In this document: piece after piece, positions 12,234 to 23,282 of the stretch
Layout: each line of letters starts with the position of its first letter
How positions within the stretch are numbered: the stretch's first letter is position 1
Origin: Cristatella mucedo
Lineage: Eukaryota > Bryozoa > Phylactolaemata > Cristatellidae
Assembly: GCA_009760855.2 (NCBI GenBank)
Contig: WPIO01000109.1
Location: 781,001 to 845,000, forward strand
DNA: 64,000 bases
Direction of reading: 5' to 3'
The notes under the pieces: generated by a model
The model's input: only the letters and a program-made list of their open reading frames with translations
The model's database searches: none
What the model was told of the DNA's origin: nothing
Made by a program: the position numbers and the translations under genes

Positions 12234-12360
12234 AGACGGCGGTGGCGGCGGCAGAGGCGGCGGCGGTGGCGGCGGCAGTGGCGGCGGCAGTGGCGGCGGT
12301 GGTGGCGGCGGCGGTGGCGGCTGCAGTGGCGACGGCGATGGCGGCGGCTGCGGTGGCGAG
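12234..12360. repeat. GGC/GGT trinucleotide array
   Basis: Imperfect GCGGTG/GCGGCG repeats within the same intron, followed by an acceptor region. Translations full of Ala, Arg or Val on both strands are products of this array. Confidence 0.9.
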
Positions 12361-12429
12361 CAACGACACTCCGAGACGCGTTCGCTGCTGACTTTTCTTT
12401 TACCTTCCGCGCGCCCTGCTGCGTTTCAG

Positions 12430-12560
12430 GCGTCGACGCCGATTTCGCCGGCATCGCTGGCGCCTCGTACACCGGATGGCCGACGGTGTATCGCATCGGC
12501 TACAAGCGTTCTATTGACGATAGGACGTTCAGCGACTATGTCGGAGACGGCGCCTACATG
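12430..12560 (+). CDS. Modular receptor exon: F5/8 type C domain 1, part 2
   Basis: Phase 1 to phase 0 exon with acceptor GCGTTTCAG and donor ATG|GTAGGA. It reads VDADFAGIAGASYTGWP, PTVYRIGYKRSIDDRTF and GDGAYM. This is the discoidin core 'y-V-t-x-Y-x-h-x-Y-s-x-D-g-x-x-F-x-x-Y', with the usual aromatic and acidic positions kept. It joins the neighbouring exons without breaking the domain pattern. Confidence 0.78.
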
Positions 12561-12854
12561 GTAGGAAGCCGGGTCTCCGGCCGCGCCGGCTACGGCCCCG
12601 ACCGCCGGCCAGCCGGCCATGCACCTGCCTCTCGGCGGACTCGACGGCCGCCGACGCGGCCGTATCCGTTCGAGAGGGTTTGGGACGCGGCTGACAGCGG
12701 CGCGATCGCGCGCGTCCGACTCCTGCGCGCGACGGCGTTGTCGTCGTCGGCTCAGTTATGCGCTGCGACAACGATAGCAGTTATTTTTGTCGTTACTGCG
12801 GCGCGCGCGCGCGCTCCGCTAACGAAGCGGCGCATTTTTCGTCGTTAACGCCAG

Positions 12855-13068
12855 TTAGCGGGGAACGTGGAGAACGAGGAGGACGCCTCGGTGCGTGCTC
12901 TGCGCCCTCTGGTGGCCGAAGTCGTCAAGCTGCACCTGCTCGACTCGCGCTACAGCGTCACGCTTCGACTGTCGGTCAGCGGCAGCGAGCACTTGACGCC
13001 GCCTCCGGGCGCTTGCTCGGCGGACAGCGCTCTCGTCGGTTACGCGTGCAAGCGGGACGACAACGGAA
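12855..13068 (+). CDS. Modular receptor exon: F5/8 type C domain 1, part 3
   Basis: Phase 0 to phase 1 exon with acceptor AACGCCAG and donor A|GTAAGC. It reads LAGNVENEEDASVRALRP, VVKLHLLDSRYSVTLRLSV and then a Cys-bearing linker ending KRDDNG. 'GNVxNE...L.P..A..V.LH.L......TLRL' matches the last third of F5/8 type C domains (GNxDxxT...P..ARYIRL.P......ALR.E). The linker Cys residues probably lead into the following WSC domain. Confidence 0.78.
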
Positions 13069-13187
13069 GTAAGCGATCAATTGCCGCGCGCGCGCGTTCG
13101 CGAGCGCGCTTGGCAACGCACAGCTGCTTCGTGGGCCATCGGCGCAGAGCGAACGATGCGGCGACTGAAGATCGCACGCTTTTTCAG

Positions 13188-13364
13188 CTCGCAGCCTGGG
13201 CTGCTACATGGACGAGCCTGCTGGTGACCGGGCCAGCAGCCGCATGATTATCGTGCCCGTCGATGAAGGCGACGCGTATACGACCAACTTGACTTTTGAA
13301 GAAAAGTGTCGAGCCGAGTGCATGGACGGCGGCTTTCTGTGGGCCGGCGTGACTAGCGGTCAAG
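13188..13364 (+). CDS. Modular receptor exon: WSC domain 2
   Basis: Phase 1 to phase 1 exon with acceptor GCTTTTTCAG and donor CAAG|GTGAGG. It starts SLGCYMDEPAGDR and contains TNLTFEEKCRAECMDGG then FLWAGVTSGQ. 'LGCYxD', 'LTxExCxxxC' and 'F.wAGV..G' are the WSC landmarks. There is an N-glycosylation sequon (NLT). As with the first WSC exon, the terminal 'CxC' part is not in this exon, and the next recognised exon moves straight into a pentraxin-like domain. Confidence 0.72.
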
Positions 13365-13569
13365 GTGAGGCGGTGCAGCGCGCGAACGAACGTAGCGTCG
13401 GCGTTGCCAGTGGTCGCCGGCACGCGAGCGAGTACACGACGGCCGATGGTCGGTCGACCTGAGCTAGCAAGAGAAGAAAAGGCCAGCCACGTGTCCGTAT
13501 CCTGTCGTCGGTAGAGTAAAGGCGAGCTGATCGGACAGCCCAGCTTATCTAGTGGCACAAGAGCCGCGG

Positions 13570-13670
13570 GGGGGGGGGGGGTCATAACCCTGTTTGCTAT
13601 GGGCAATAAAGGGTTCCTGCTGCGGGACTCGAACCGCGCTACCTGGGTCAGGCGGCAACGCCGATTCTTT
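13570..13670 (-). repeat. tRNA-like SINE head
   Basis: On the minus strand 'cctgacccaggtagcg' then 'cggttcgagtcccgc' gives A- and B-box-like words, followed by 'aaccctttattgcccat', the family A body. A G run (13568-13580) lies beside it. Confidence 0.55.
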
Positions 13671-13764
13671 TCCATTTTTAAAGTGCCAAGATATCCAGTT
13701 ATGGCGTAAGTGAAGTGCTTTATAACTGGTCGACAGATCGTTTGGCGATCAAGAGAAGAGCAAG

Positions 13765-13912
13765 TTTCCCCTAGCCATGTTATCCATGTTGTTTATCAGC
13801 ACGATATTACTCACCATTCAATCGCGTTTCTTTGCAGCAAATGTAAAGCGCCTCCAAAGATATTGAGTTCTCTGAGGGCGCTTTATCAAGTTTATTATTA
13901 TTATTGTTAATT
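13765..13912 (+). repeat. LINE 3' end with hairpin and ATT tail
   Basis: 'ctagccatgttatccatgtt', then 'aaagcgcctccaaagat' and 'gagggcgctttatcaag', then ATT repeats. Confidence 0.8.
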
Positions 13913-14349
13913 TTATGCATTAGTAGCGCGACGGAGCATCCATTTACATCGACATTGTGCATCTTACGTTTAAAACCTTTCTTGAGAGGTGAAGTAAGTG
14001 TCAGCAGAATGTCAGTTGCACGTCAGTAGAAGTATCTCGAAGAAAATATCTGCATGTTGCAGTTAAAGCGATTATTAAGCAAGACACGGCGGCAAGTAAG
14101 TAGTCATGGTATTGCGTATCTAGAATGCGTAAATATAGTACATACGCAGAAACGATCCCAAGAGCCAACTGACTTTAATTAATAAGTCGTAGTTTCCAAA
14201 GAAAATGTAAATTTTAACCACTAAAAGAACTTTAAAAAAACGAAGATTATCTTGCCGCAATACAATTTACAGCACCACTACGTTAACTAAATACGGTCAG
14301 GTTAGAGATTTCATGCTGTTTGCAGCTCTCGCTTATTCGAGGCCTTAGG

Positions 14350-15210
14350 AGAATAATAATAATAATAATAATAATAATTCACTTGATAAAGCGCCCTCAG
14401 AGAACTTAATCTCTCTCTAGGCGCTTTACATTTGCTGTAAAGTGAAATGCAATTGAAAGGTAAGTAAAATCATGCTTGAAAAAACAAACGAAATGAATAA
14501 TATGGTTAGGGGTGACATGCACGGGGTCAGCATGCAAATGTGGTTAGTGGCAGCATGCACAGTGTCAGCACGCATAAGCACATGAAGGACGAATCACAGG
14601 GACCCACTGAATGCTGTCCTAAATAAGTGTGTTTTTAGGTTCCTTTTAAATGTGGTCAGGTCAGGGGATGTTCTGACGCAGGTCAGGAGAGAGTTCCAGG
14701 CTTTGGGAGCATATGAACTAAATGCACGGTCTCCAAAAGATTTAAGGTTTGTATGAGGTATTTCTAGACTGTTGGATTCCGAAAAGCGGGTGGTACGATG
14801 CTTAGCCTGATGGGGTAGTATATCTGACAGATAGGCTGGAGCCATAGAATGAAGGGATCTAAAAGTGAGGGACAAAACCTTGAAGTCAATCCGTTGCTTG
14901 ACTGGTAGCCAGTGCAGGTCGGCGAGAAGTGGAGTAATGTGGCAACTGCGACGCTCACGACAGACAAGCCTAGCTGCAGAGTTTGGCACCAGCTGCAATC
15001 GCCTGATCGCACATGCTGGTAGGCCAGTGAGCAGTGAGTTGCAGAAGTCGAGACGAGATGTCACGAATGCATGGACCAACTTGGATGTGGTATTTTTATC
15101 TAAACAGGCCCGAATTTTAGCAATGTTATGAAGCTGAAAATAGGCGGATTTGACTGTGGAGCTGATGTGGTCGTCTAACGAGAGGTCGCTTTTAGAATAG
15201 CAGCTGAAGG
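14350..15210 (-). mobile_element. CR1/L2-like LINE 3' fragment, RT C-terminus open
   Basis: The minus strand is open for 161 codons (15079-14594): MVHAFVTSRLDFCNSLL, LQLVPNSAARLVCRERRS, LHWLPVKQRIDFKVLSLT and a C-terminus KTHLFRTAFSGSL with a stop. The 3' UTR with hairpin and ATT tail follows to about 14350. The N-terminal half of RT and the endonuclease are absent, so it is a truncated copy. Confidence 0.85.
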
Positions 15211-15357
15211 CTCAGTCTCCGAAGGATTTCTGGCTGGCTAGACTCGCTGCTAAACGACTTGAGTCAGACGAGGAGGTCTTACGATGCCTGTTAGCCTGAT
15301 TAGGAAGTAGTTCGGATATGGTTCGGCCGGAAAAAAAACAGTGAAGGGAAGCTTTGA

Positions 15358-15535
15358 GGAGTTACAGACGCAAAACTGTTACATTACGTAACGCCAAAGG
15401 AAGCTACTTTCCAGAACGCTTACGGCTATCCATTATTTCGCACTAAAATGGAATCATCGGCATCTCTTCCATAGTCGTATATGAGGGAAGCATCTGACGT
15501 AATGCAATTTAATGTAACGTGTCTCCGTCTGTAAC
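15358..15535. repeat. Inverted repeat, MITE-like
   Basis: GGAGTTACAGACG near 15359 is matched by CGTCTGTAACTCC near 15523, and both arms extend imperfectly inward (ATGTAACA... against ...TGTTACAT). The enclosed length is about 180 bp. Similar words occur at 34150 and 42830 in the 3' end of another LINE, so this may instead be two opposed LINE tails. Confidence 0.4.
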
Positions 15536-15902
15536 TCCACAAAGCCATAAACGCTATGAGGGGCGTGTCGTTTCGGAATTTCGAGGCAACAAATCGATCA
15601 TATTGCCGATTAAGTCGACGAGTGAGCTTAATGAGAAGATGCACAGTGCAATTGCCAAACGGAGTTTTTTTTTTGAAGACGAAGCGCATTAATATGTTAA
15701 TTATCCTTCTTCTACAGTCAGTTTTTGATCAGCAATGAAATCTCTCAACTTCCGTAAACTAGTTGAAAATGTATTGTCCGAAACTTAGAAATTGAGTGTG
15801 CGCGCCAGTAGAAAGCTTTGGTAAGCCCGCTTCGCATGTGCCGAGTGTAGCAAATGGCTGGCGCTTTCCAGGGCACTTGCTATCGAAGCAGCTTCGTTTT
15901 AG

Positions 15903-16226
15903 CCAGCGCTGTGATCTATCCCGACACACTGCGACTGGGTAGCTCTCGACAAGCGGAGGCGTACTTCCAGCTCAGAAAAGAGGCACTTCAATCGTTCGCG
16001 AAAGCTCTGCCGCCGCCTTCTAGCGTCTGCGAGCTCACAGTGTGCATGCAGCTAATGATGGACGCCGATGCACCGGAGGCCGCCAGCAATGGCAACTGGT
16101 CTATGACGCTAGTTTCGCAGTACGACTCGCGAACCGACGTTGTTTTCACAGTGAGCTACAAGGGAGTCGTTGTCGGCGGCGGAAGTCAAGTGTTTTCTAT
16201 CGAAGCGAGGCTGGATTTACTTCAAG
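15903..16226 (+). CDS. Modular receptor exon: pentraxin-like domain, part 1
   Basis: Phase 1 to phase 1 exon with acceptor CTTCGTTTTAG and donor CAAG|GTACTG. It reads SAVIYPDTLRLGSSRQAEAY, VCELTVCMQLMMDAD, NWSMTLVSQYDSRTDVVF and IEARLDLLQ. The order 'hydrophobic strand - L-T-h-C-M - N-W-x-h-x-S-Y' is typical of concanavalin-like (pentraxin/LamG) folds. The same frame stays open upstream to 15854, but the chosen start keeps phase 1 with the previous exon. Confidence 0.65.
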
Positions 16227-16649
16227 GTACTGCTTGAAAATCGACCTGGTTGACTTCGCGTACTACCCTTTACTTATCGAATGAGTTGGCGTACTAAAAT
16301 AATTTATTCTGCAACCAAAAAAACAGGAGACTCTAGTATTGCGATTGAGCAAGGTGATGAGTGGACAGGTTTGCTTTTTATTGAAAGAAATCAATTTTGA
16401 ATAGTTGTTCCAGACTGACGTGAAGTCGGGCCTAGCCATGATATGGCTGGCGCGATCGCCAAGCGACTTAAGCGTCGCATCGGTCTCAGGTCATTTCTCT
16501 TCTCACTATCTTCACTCTTCCTCTGCCAGATGTCAGCCCCTATGGGACATCTGGGCGTTTATTTCTGCGCCAATCACACTCCGCCATCAAAACTCTTCGA
16601 CCCTGCCCATCCCGGATCAGCTTCCGACTTCCTAATAAAATAATCTATT

Positions 16650-16785
16650 TAATGCTTGATATTACTCACCATTCAATCGCGTTTCCTTTTGCAGCAAATG
16701 TAAAGCGCCTAGAAAGAGATTGAGTTCTCCGAAGGCGCTTTATCAGGTGCATTATTACTATTATTATTATTATTATTATTATTAA
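16650..16785 (+). repeat. LINE 3' end with ATT tail
   Basis: 'aaagcgcctagaaagag' and 'gaaggcgctttatcagg' arms, then ATT repeats. A minus-strand copy (16795-17050) starts immediately after, giving a tail-to-tail pair. Confidence 0.8.
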
Positions 16786-16794
16786 TGTATGGCG

Positions 16795-17050
16795 CTCGGA
16801 CAACTCAATCTCTTTCTAGGAAAGTAAAATTTGCTGCAAAGGAAACACGATCGAATGGTTAGTGTTCGCGTGCTCAATAAACAACAAGAATATCATGGCT
16901 AGGGGTGACATGCATAGGGTCAGCATGCAAGTATGGTTAACGGTAGCATGCACAGTGTCCACACGCATAAGCACTTTAAGGAAAAATCACGGGCATCTAC
17001 TAAATGCTGCAATAAATGGATGCGTCCACTTTATCTTCTTTCAGCACGTG
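16795..17050 (-). repeat. LINE 3' end, minus strand
   Basis: Contains 'aatatcatggctaggggt' and 'tgcatagggtcagcatg', the 3' UTR words of the main LINE family, in reverse relative to the copy just before it. Confidence 0.75.
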
Positions 17051-17099
17051 CGTACGACATGCCCCCCCCCCCCCGCCCAGGGAATGCCACTACCTTCAG

Positions 17100-17710
17100 A
17101 AGCTGCGGGCGAGCGATGATAAGGCCACTTTGGTAGTTGTCGGCAAGCCTGGTGTCACCCACAGCTGGTAGAAGACCTCGGCATCGAGATTAACTCGTCT
17201 AGCCTCACTCCAATGACCTCTGCCCGGAAGTTGTGCGTGCAATATTCTGAATTGACTAGCCATTGGATGAGCGCACCACCTCTGCTGTCGATTTATTTTA
17301 CTATAAATCAAAGGGCACTTGCCGAGAAATTCCTGCTTAGATTCGAGTGAGGCAGCCAAGTTAGCTCCTGGTTTTATCACATCGCGTCTAGATTACTGCT
17401 ATTCCCTTTAATCAGCATTACCGGCCTGTACCCTTTGTCGTCGGCCTTTGTGCCAGACAGTTCAGCAGCCAGCCTGGCCCGTCGTCGAGAGGGCAGCTGC
17501 CAGTTGGCATTGCTTCTGTGCTAGCTTCACTGCCCCCTCATATCAAGCATTTAAGCAACTTGAAGATCTCTCTTTGGCAAGCGTGTCGCTTCAATCGCGT
17601 GCATAGTCCAGCTATCTGACATCCCGCGCTCCTCCAGCGTGCTCCCGCGCCGCCTACTCCTCGGGTGCAAGTCGTCAGGCCGCCACTCACATTAAATTTA
17701 AATATTTGAA
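17100..17710 (+). mobile_element. Degraded LINE-like RT remnant
   Basis: Broken frames give SRLDYCYSL followed by a stop, then TVQQPAWPVVERAAASW, which matches the order of the RT C-terminal region (SRLDYCNSLL...QNAAARLV). Heavily decayed. Confidence 0.4.
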
Positions 17711-18830
17711 GGTTGGGCGTTACTTTTTTTGCATTACGATACCTCGGATTGTATTTTATTTTAATGTAGTAAATGAGTTTAAGTTAAAGAAACGTCTGTT
17801 TCTCTCAGTTTTGTGTTCGCACAAATGAAGTCGCTTTTATTCTTGTCCTTGCTATTTTGGATGACTGTTTATGAGCTATGCAGAGCATGTCATTAAACCT
17901 TGGTTATTTATTCGCTCGAAGCGAATTATAAAGTGGCTGGATGGGGATTTATTTCCCTCAAGGAACTATGCAAAGACAAATTAAAATGATCGTTGTTATT
18001 ACAAATATCGATTGTAACTTGCTAGCGATATCCGATGAACTAATATTGTAGTGTAGCTGCTGAGGAACTACTCGTTCAAGTGTCTGTTCAAGTGTCAAGT
18101 ATCGAGGAAACTATTCGTTAAAGTGTCAAAGAGAAGAATTCCAGAAGAGAGGTTAGACGAATCCCTGTCGTAATGGTCTTTACCATTCACCCTTCACAGC
18201 TACGAATCGCTTTTAACCTTTTTACCTCAGGTTCTAATGGTTTTAGTTCAGATTTTTTATCAGTCGCCTGACAGCCTGATGTTTTTAGAGGGGGCTGTGT
18301 TTTCACGTATAGCTTAGCGAGGGACGTATTGCCGATATTTATTCGGAGATCAACTACTGGTCTGTGTAAGTCAGGAGGACAACCGTGTTGACAGGAACAA
18401 GAGTTCTAGCGGTCTTCTGGGCCTAGGAGACAGAGCATTAGCGACGAGATCATTAGGAAGAGGCACGAAAGAAGAAACAGAATAACAGGACGGAGATGCG
18501 GAGTATCGCACCGGCGGAGATGGGGGTGAAAGCGTGTGGGTGAGTGATAGGATGTAAGGGCGTTAGAGGATGTGAAGGGGTGGGAGGGGCGAGAGGGTGT
18601 GAGAGGATGATCGAGTTCCCAATCAAATCGATCGATTGATCTTACCGGCGAAGAATTCAGGGAAACACTCTTTTAATTCACGATTGGGATCACGATGTGG
18701 GTGGGTAGGTTTGTGATAGCTTACGACGGTCTACGGGTAGGCTGGAAGGTGAAGGGATTACGACACTTTCTGTATGCTATAATGAACGGTTTTGGGTCAG
18801 GATTGCACGAGCCTATTTGGAGAAGTACGT
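17710..18830. other. Intron, no feature seen
   Basis: Purine-rich and AT-rich sequence without a supported exon or recognised repeat. Confidence 0.4.
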
Positions 18831-18839
18831 GATCTTCAC

Positions 18840-19215
18840 GCGGCAAAGTCTGAGGCTCTCCTCTTCCCAATGAACTCCCTCCCGACCTGCGTCAGAACAT
18901 CCCCTGACGTGGCCACATTTAAAAGGAACTTTAAAACACACCTATTTAGGACAGCATTTAGTGGGTCCCTGTGATTCGTCCTTCATGTGCTTATGCTTGC
19001 TGACACTGTGCATGCTGTCCACTAACCACATTTGCATGCTGACCCTGTGCATGTCACCCCTAACCATGTTATTCATTTTGTTTGTTTTTTAAGGATGATT
19101 TCACTTACCATTCAATTACATTTCACTTTGCAGCAAATGTAAAGCGCCTAGAAATAGACTAAGTTCTCTGAGGGCGCCTTATTAAGTGCATCATTGTTAT
19201 TATTATTTTTAATGA
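18840..19215 (+). mobile_element. LINE 3' end, short
   Basis: Encodes SLPTCVRTSPDVATFKRNF and the terminal HLFRTAFSGSL with a stop, then the 3' UTR hairpin and a TTA-rich tail. It ends 38 bp before the acceptor of the next receptor exon. Confidence 0.8.
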
Positions 19216-19253
19216 CCCGTTTCAGCAGCGATCGCGTCTTATTTTTTCTTCAG

Positions 19254-19730
19254 ATCGCCGGTTGACATCGGAGCTGTATCTGGCAGATCCACTGCGCTAC
19301 GGCGAGTTTTACACACTCTGTCTCAGTTGGAACTCTAGAGTCGGCTTTACGCTCTACGTGTCGCTGTCGTCTGAAACGGAAACCAACATCAGCCAGAGCT
19401 CTGCGTTCTCCGACGAGGTGCCCTTCAGTGCCGCCGGCGCTTGGAGACTAGGCGACGGTTGGCTCACCAATGACAGCAAGGACGCTCTTTTTAACGACAC
19501 GGTGGCACATCTGGAGTTGCTAAGCACAAAGAACGGCACCAGGTGCAGTTACGACGCGCCTCTAACCGGGTGGCTAAGGAACGTCTTTATCTACAACCGG
19601 GTGCTAAGCAGCGGCGAGATCATGATCTATACGACGTTATGCGAGTTAATCTGCTGGGACCTTCTCGGTACTTGGAGTTTCCTTCAAAAATTACATGGAA
19701 TAAATGGCAACCTCTACCTCGATGGAGAAG
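19254..19730 (+). CDS. Modular receptor exon: pentraxin-like domain, part 2
   Basis: Phase 1 to phase 1 exon with a strong acceptor (TTTTTTCTTCAG) and donor GAAG|GTAAGT. It reads YGEFYTLCLSWNSRVGFTLY, AWRLGDGWLTNDSKDALF and WLRNVFIYNRVLSSGEI, then IYTTLC. 'h-x-x-C-h-S-W-x-S-x-x-G' and 'h-x-N-V-x-h-x-N-R-V-L-S-x-x-E-I...C' are the two best-known pentraxin/LamG signatures. The conserved Cys pair is probably the one in TLC...TTLC. Several N-glycosylation sequons (NIS, NDS, NDT, NGT) fit an extracellular protein. Confidence 0.82.
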
Positions 19731-19739
19731 GTAAGTTTT

Positions 19740-21434
19740 CATTCCTTAAAGCAAGTGCATTTACGTTTGAATACGGCGAGTGTTTCGCTGCTACAACATC
19801 GAGTGGTTAAATGCACGCCTTTCGGCAGAGCTGGGCCGACCGGAGGGGGCGGGGAGGGGCTGTCGTTTCCTCGATGACCGCTGAGCTGCTGGGGGCGGGG
19901 CTGAGTGTATTGCATCGTCACCTGACAGGCAGCTTATGGCAGTTGAGCGATGCGAGCTACCGCATGCACGATAACCTAAGTTAACCTGTAACCTAAAAAT
20001 AACCTATAAATATAAGTAACGGAAAGGCGGCTGCCAGTAGGCCTGCGTCCGAGGTTCAAAGCCACCTTTGCACGTGCGCCTATACATCACAGTAGAAGCT
20101 TATGCTTTCTAAAGCAGCACCAGTGACCGTTGGCTGGGTGTAGTCCATCATCTTTCCGGGCACTATTCGGAAGTACCTGCTCTGCATGCCGAGCGAGCTG
20201 CCGGAATCGTTACACTATCCAGAGAGCCATCAATAGGATACGCTGGAACAAAAACTAGCTCGACATTACACTAAAACATGTCTGTTGTGGAGAAGATACC
20301 GCAGATAGAGATTCGGTAAATTATTCATGATTTTTTGAGGACGAATTTGAGCACGGCAAGGACCAAGGACCAGTTTACCCGGATGCAAGCCCACGCCTCG
20401 GGAAGCGCAACGGTAAAAATAATAATACATTTACAAAGCGCCCTCAGATAACCCAATCTCTTTCTAGGCGTCTTGCATTTGCTGCTAAGGAAGCATGTCT
20501 GTATGGTTAGTGGTCGACAGGGTGCCGACCTATGTCAAGAAAGTGCTCGGAGCTGGAGCGAAATGACACAAGTAAAAGCTTCTGCCAGTACGATACACGC
20601 TTGTGCAATCACTTCCTCGCATTAATATAACTCTGCTGCCACTAACCACATTTGCATGCTGACCCTGTGCATATCCTCCCTAACCATGTTATTCATGTTG
20701 TTTATCAAGCATTATATTACTCACCATTCAATTGCATTTCCCTTTGCAGCAAATGTAACGCGTCTAGAAAGAGATTGAGTTCTCTGAGGGCGCTTTATCA
20801 AGTGCATTATTATTATTATTATTATTATTCATCTTTATAGCACCCTCAGAGAACTTAATCTCTTTCTAGGCGCGTTACATTTGCTGCAAATGGAAATGCA
20901 ATTGAATGGTGAGTAATATCATGATTGATAATATCATTATTGATTCGTTGCATTGCAAGAATAAGTAACATGTGAGAGCAGAATTTGACCGATGAAGAGG
21001 GAAACTGTGACGGTAGAATGATGGTAACCCACCGAGATCGATTAGTTCGCCGAAGTCGATTAGTCCATCCAGCCCGGGAGGCCTTTGCGCACACTCGGAG
21101 CTTGTAAATCGTGAGCTTCTAACTGGAAGCTGTTTTTAGCAGGACGAAAGAACTGGCAAATGTCTGCCCTATCGACTTGAAGCTCACGTAGTGCGACATA
21201 ATATGTAGGCGCTAATTTAGACGGCTAGTCTCATTGCGGTACGGAGAGATTGAGGGAGACTCGTGAGACCTGGTGGCCCAGTAAACGTGACGGGCCAGAG
21301 CTACTGGCTTTGGCAAGCGTTTGCAGCCTGCGCCATTTTGACAATACTCGACGATCCATCGTTCCCCTGCATGCTGAACTGAGGAGCGTGCTCTGCCTGC
21401 GTCAGGTGCCAAACTGTCCAAACCCACGCTGCAG
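19740..21434. other. Intron with LINE 3' ends
   Basis: Holds LINE 3' ends at about 20425-20520 (-), 20640-20830 (+) and 20830-20935 (-). No supported exon; the frames at 21250-21430 are unconvincing. Confidence 0.5.
20640..20935. repeat. Tail-to-tail pair of LINE 3' ends
   Basis: A + strand copy (20640-20830, ending in TTA repeats) abuts a minus-strand copy (20830-20935). The two hairpin regions are complementary and could pair as a long RNA stem within the intron. Confidence 0.8.
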
Positions 21435-21676
21435 CGCCTCTGGGAATGGAGGACTTCCGGCTGGCTACTGACGACCTGCAGACATTCTTCTCGAGAAACG
21501 TCTTCACCGATTGCGACTGGTCGCTCGCCAGATTTAACAGTGTGCCTCTGACGGCTGACCTCTATCTCTCTGGCTCGTACCACGTGCCCGCCTGGTGTCC
21601 ATGGTCGCAAAAGCAGCGAAGCTACCTAATTGTCCGCCTGCGGAGGAATACGCTGGTCACAGGCTTCGCCTTCCAG
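21435..21676 (+). CDS. Modular receptor exon: F5/8 type C domain 2, part 1
   Basis: Phase 1 to phase 0 exon with acceptor CACGCTGCAG and donor CAG|GTGCGG. It begins APLGMEDFRLATDDLQTFFS and continues YLSGSYHVPAWCPWSQKQ then SYLIVRLRRNTLVTGFAFQ. 'PLGMEDxxI.D.QhT.S' is the classic start of F5/8 type C domains, and 'h-h-V-x-h-x-x-x-x-V-T-G-h-x-x-Q' the ligand-facing strand. Direct joining with the pentraxin exon gives ...LDGE-APLGMED..., so the two domains are nearly fused. Confidence 0.82.
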
Positions 21677-21980
21677 GTGCGGCGAGTCCCGAAATACTGG
21701 GCGCCTGAGCTCGGAGGCTCTATGACTCCGTGCGCGCGGCAACGGCACGCTCGCAACTCGCCCGCACCCAACACTGCGCGTTTTTGGCCGCTCTCGCCGC
21801 GAAAGCATCTCCGCGAGACGCTCGCATCGCAGAGGTGACGGTGACGCGCTGAAGACAGGGCGCGGTCGGACGCTCGATGGCGCACGGCGGCGGCGGCAGC
21901 GCCAGTTCGCTCGTCGCCGAGCGGAGCGTCGTCGCCGCTGCCGGGCCCGAGCGAGCGAGGTGGATTGTGAACGGCCGTCC

Positions 21981-22120
21981 GCAGAGCGGAGCAAGGAGGC
22001 GCAGAGCGGAGAAAGGAGGCGCAGAGCGGAGAAAGGAGGCACAGAGCGGAGAAAGGAGGCGCAGAGCGGAGAAAGGAGGCACAGAGCGGAGCAAGGAGGC
22101 GCAGAGCGGAGAAAGGAGGC
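21981..22120. repeat. Minisatellite, 20-bp unit x 7
   Basis: Seven exact-length copies of GCAGAGCGGAGAAAGGAGGC (position 1 G/A, position 12 A/C variation), from 21981 to 22120. It sits in the intron after the first exon of discoidin domain 2. It is open in several frames, which creates long spurious ORFs on both strands. Confidence 0.95.
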
Positions 22121-22304
22121 GCCGCGCCGTTTGCGGCACCTCGTCCGAAGTACCGACGGCCGAAGCCGACATCCCAGATCAGCGCGCGGAGCAGCGCCCG
22201 CTGCGCCGGCGGGTCGGGGTAGCGCACGCAGCCGGAGCGCGGGGCGGTGCGTCCGCGGAGCGGTGGGAGCTGATGGAGCGCGCGTCTCGAACGCTCGCCT
22301 GCAG

Positions 22305-22385
22305 GGCTACCTCGGCCGGATCGTTCAGCGCGTGCAAGTGTACTTCACCAACGATACTCCGACGCTTTCGTTCGACTCGAACAAC
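22305..22385 (+). CDS. Modular receptor exon: F5/8 type C domain 2, part 2
   Basis: 27-codon phase 0 exon: GYLGRIVQRVQVYFTND then TPTLSFDSNN. 'V-x-h-Y-F-T-N-D-x-x-x-h-x-F' corresponds to the discoidin 'Y-x-h-x-Y-S-x-D-g-x-x-h' core. The acceptor is GCCTGCAG and the donor is AAC|GTACGT. It lies in GC-rich sequence where random frames are open, but splice sites and phase agree on both sides. Confidence 0.68.
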
Positions 22386-22624
22386 GTACGTGGCCAGCGA
22401 CGGCGGCAGCATCGCGGCAACATCGCGGCAACATTGCTCGCCCGCGAACGCCGCGAGGAGCGCCGCCGGCGCCGCTCGGTGTTACCGTCGTCGACGAAGC
22501 CGCTCGGCCAAACCGGCGCCGACCGGACCGCCCGAAGCTGCGCATCAGCCGACCGGAAGCGGACCGGCAGCGGAAAGCGGCGCAGAGCTGCGAGCGGACG
22601 CGCTGCTGTACCTCTCTGCTGCAG

Positions 22625-22796
22625 AGCGCAACCTACGAACTGGACCTTGGTCAGCCTCCGCACTCTCAAGCCGACCGCCGCGCTCTACCTTATCCGATTC
22701 TATCCAATTTTGTGCTGTTCAGAGCGGCGAACATGGCGTACTCCCTAAATACGACCGCTCTCAGGCTGGAGATATACGGCATACGGCTGAACGCAA
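22625..22796 (+). CDS. Modular receptor exon: F5/8 type C domain 2, part 3
   Basis: Phase 0 to phase 1 exon with acceptor CTCTGCTGCAG and donor GCAA|GTAATA. It reads SATYELDLGQPPHSQADRRA, LSNFVLFRAANMAYSLNTT and ALRLEIYGIRLNA. 'TALRLEIYG' is the very common C-terminal signature of discoidin domains (ALRLEhYGC), here with Ile in place of the terminal Cys. Confidence 0.65.
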
Positions 22797-23282
22797 GTAA
22801 TAATTTATCCAGAACCCTCGCTCAAGATGCGCCGCCGCCGGACGCCTCGCTCGGGCTCGGCTGGGTGCCGAGCCCGAGCAGAGAAAGTTGCTCAGTCGCA
22901 TTCTGACGCGTCGCCTTCGGAGTCTACTGCTCGAACTATAGCGAGCGGTCGCCGCTGTGCGGTGACTGCCTTGCCACTTTTGCGCCTCTACTCTTTTGTG
23001 GTGCGAACTATTTCGCTGCAGCATACTTTGGTGGCCAAAAGGAAAACGGTAAAAGAGCGTGGAGCTGGTAATTTTAGAACTAGATAAAGCATGAGCAGGC
23101 GAGCGACGAAGTGCATACATCGTACGATGTAGCACGCAATTTTGCTATAAGCGAGGCAGAAGCCACGCTGCAGCAGTTGGGGTCCGACTAACCAGAAGAT
23201 ACTGCACTGGCCACAGGGAGTGGGGTTTCTTTTTCTTAGGCTGGTAGCACGATTTATTACGCTACGCTATTTTTATGTTACG

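Noticed and set aside
12138-12848. 236-codon + strand frame rich in Arg and Trp
   Set aside because: Product of the 19-bp minisatellite and the GGC/GGT array; the discoidin exon lies in another frame.
12062-22120. CRISPR array
   Set aside because: The 19- and 20-bp repeats are contiguous with no spacers, and the genome is eukaryotic.
21877-22800. 307- and 262-codon + strand frames
   Set aside because: They run through the 20-bp minisatellite and GC-rich intron, and cross the splice sites of the discoidin exons.
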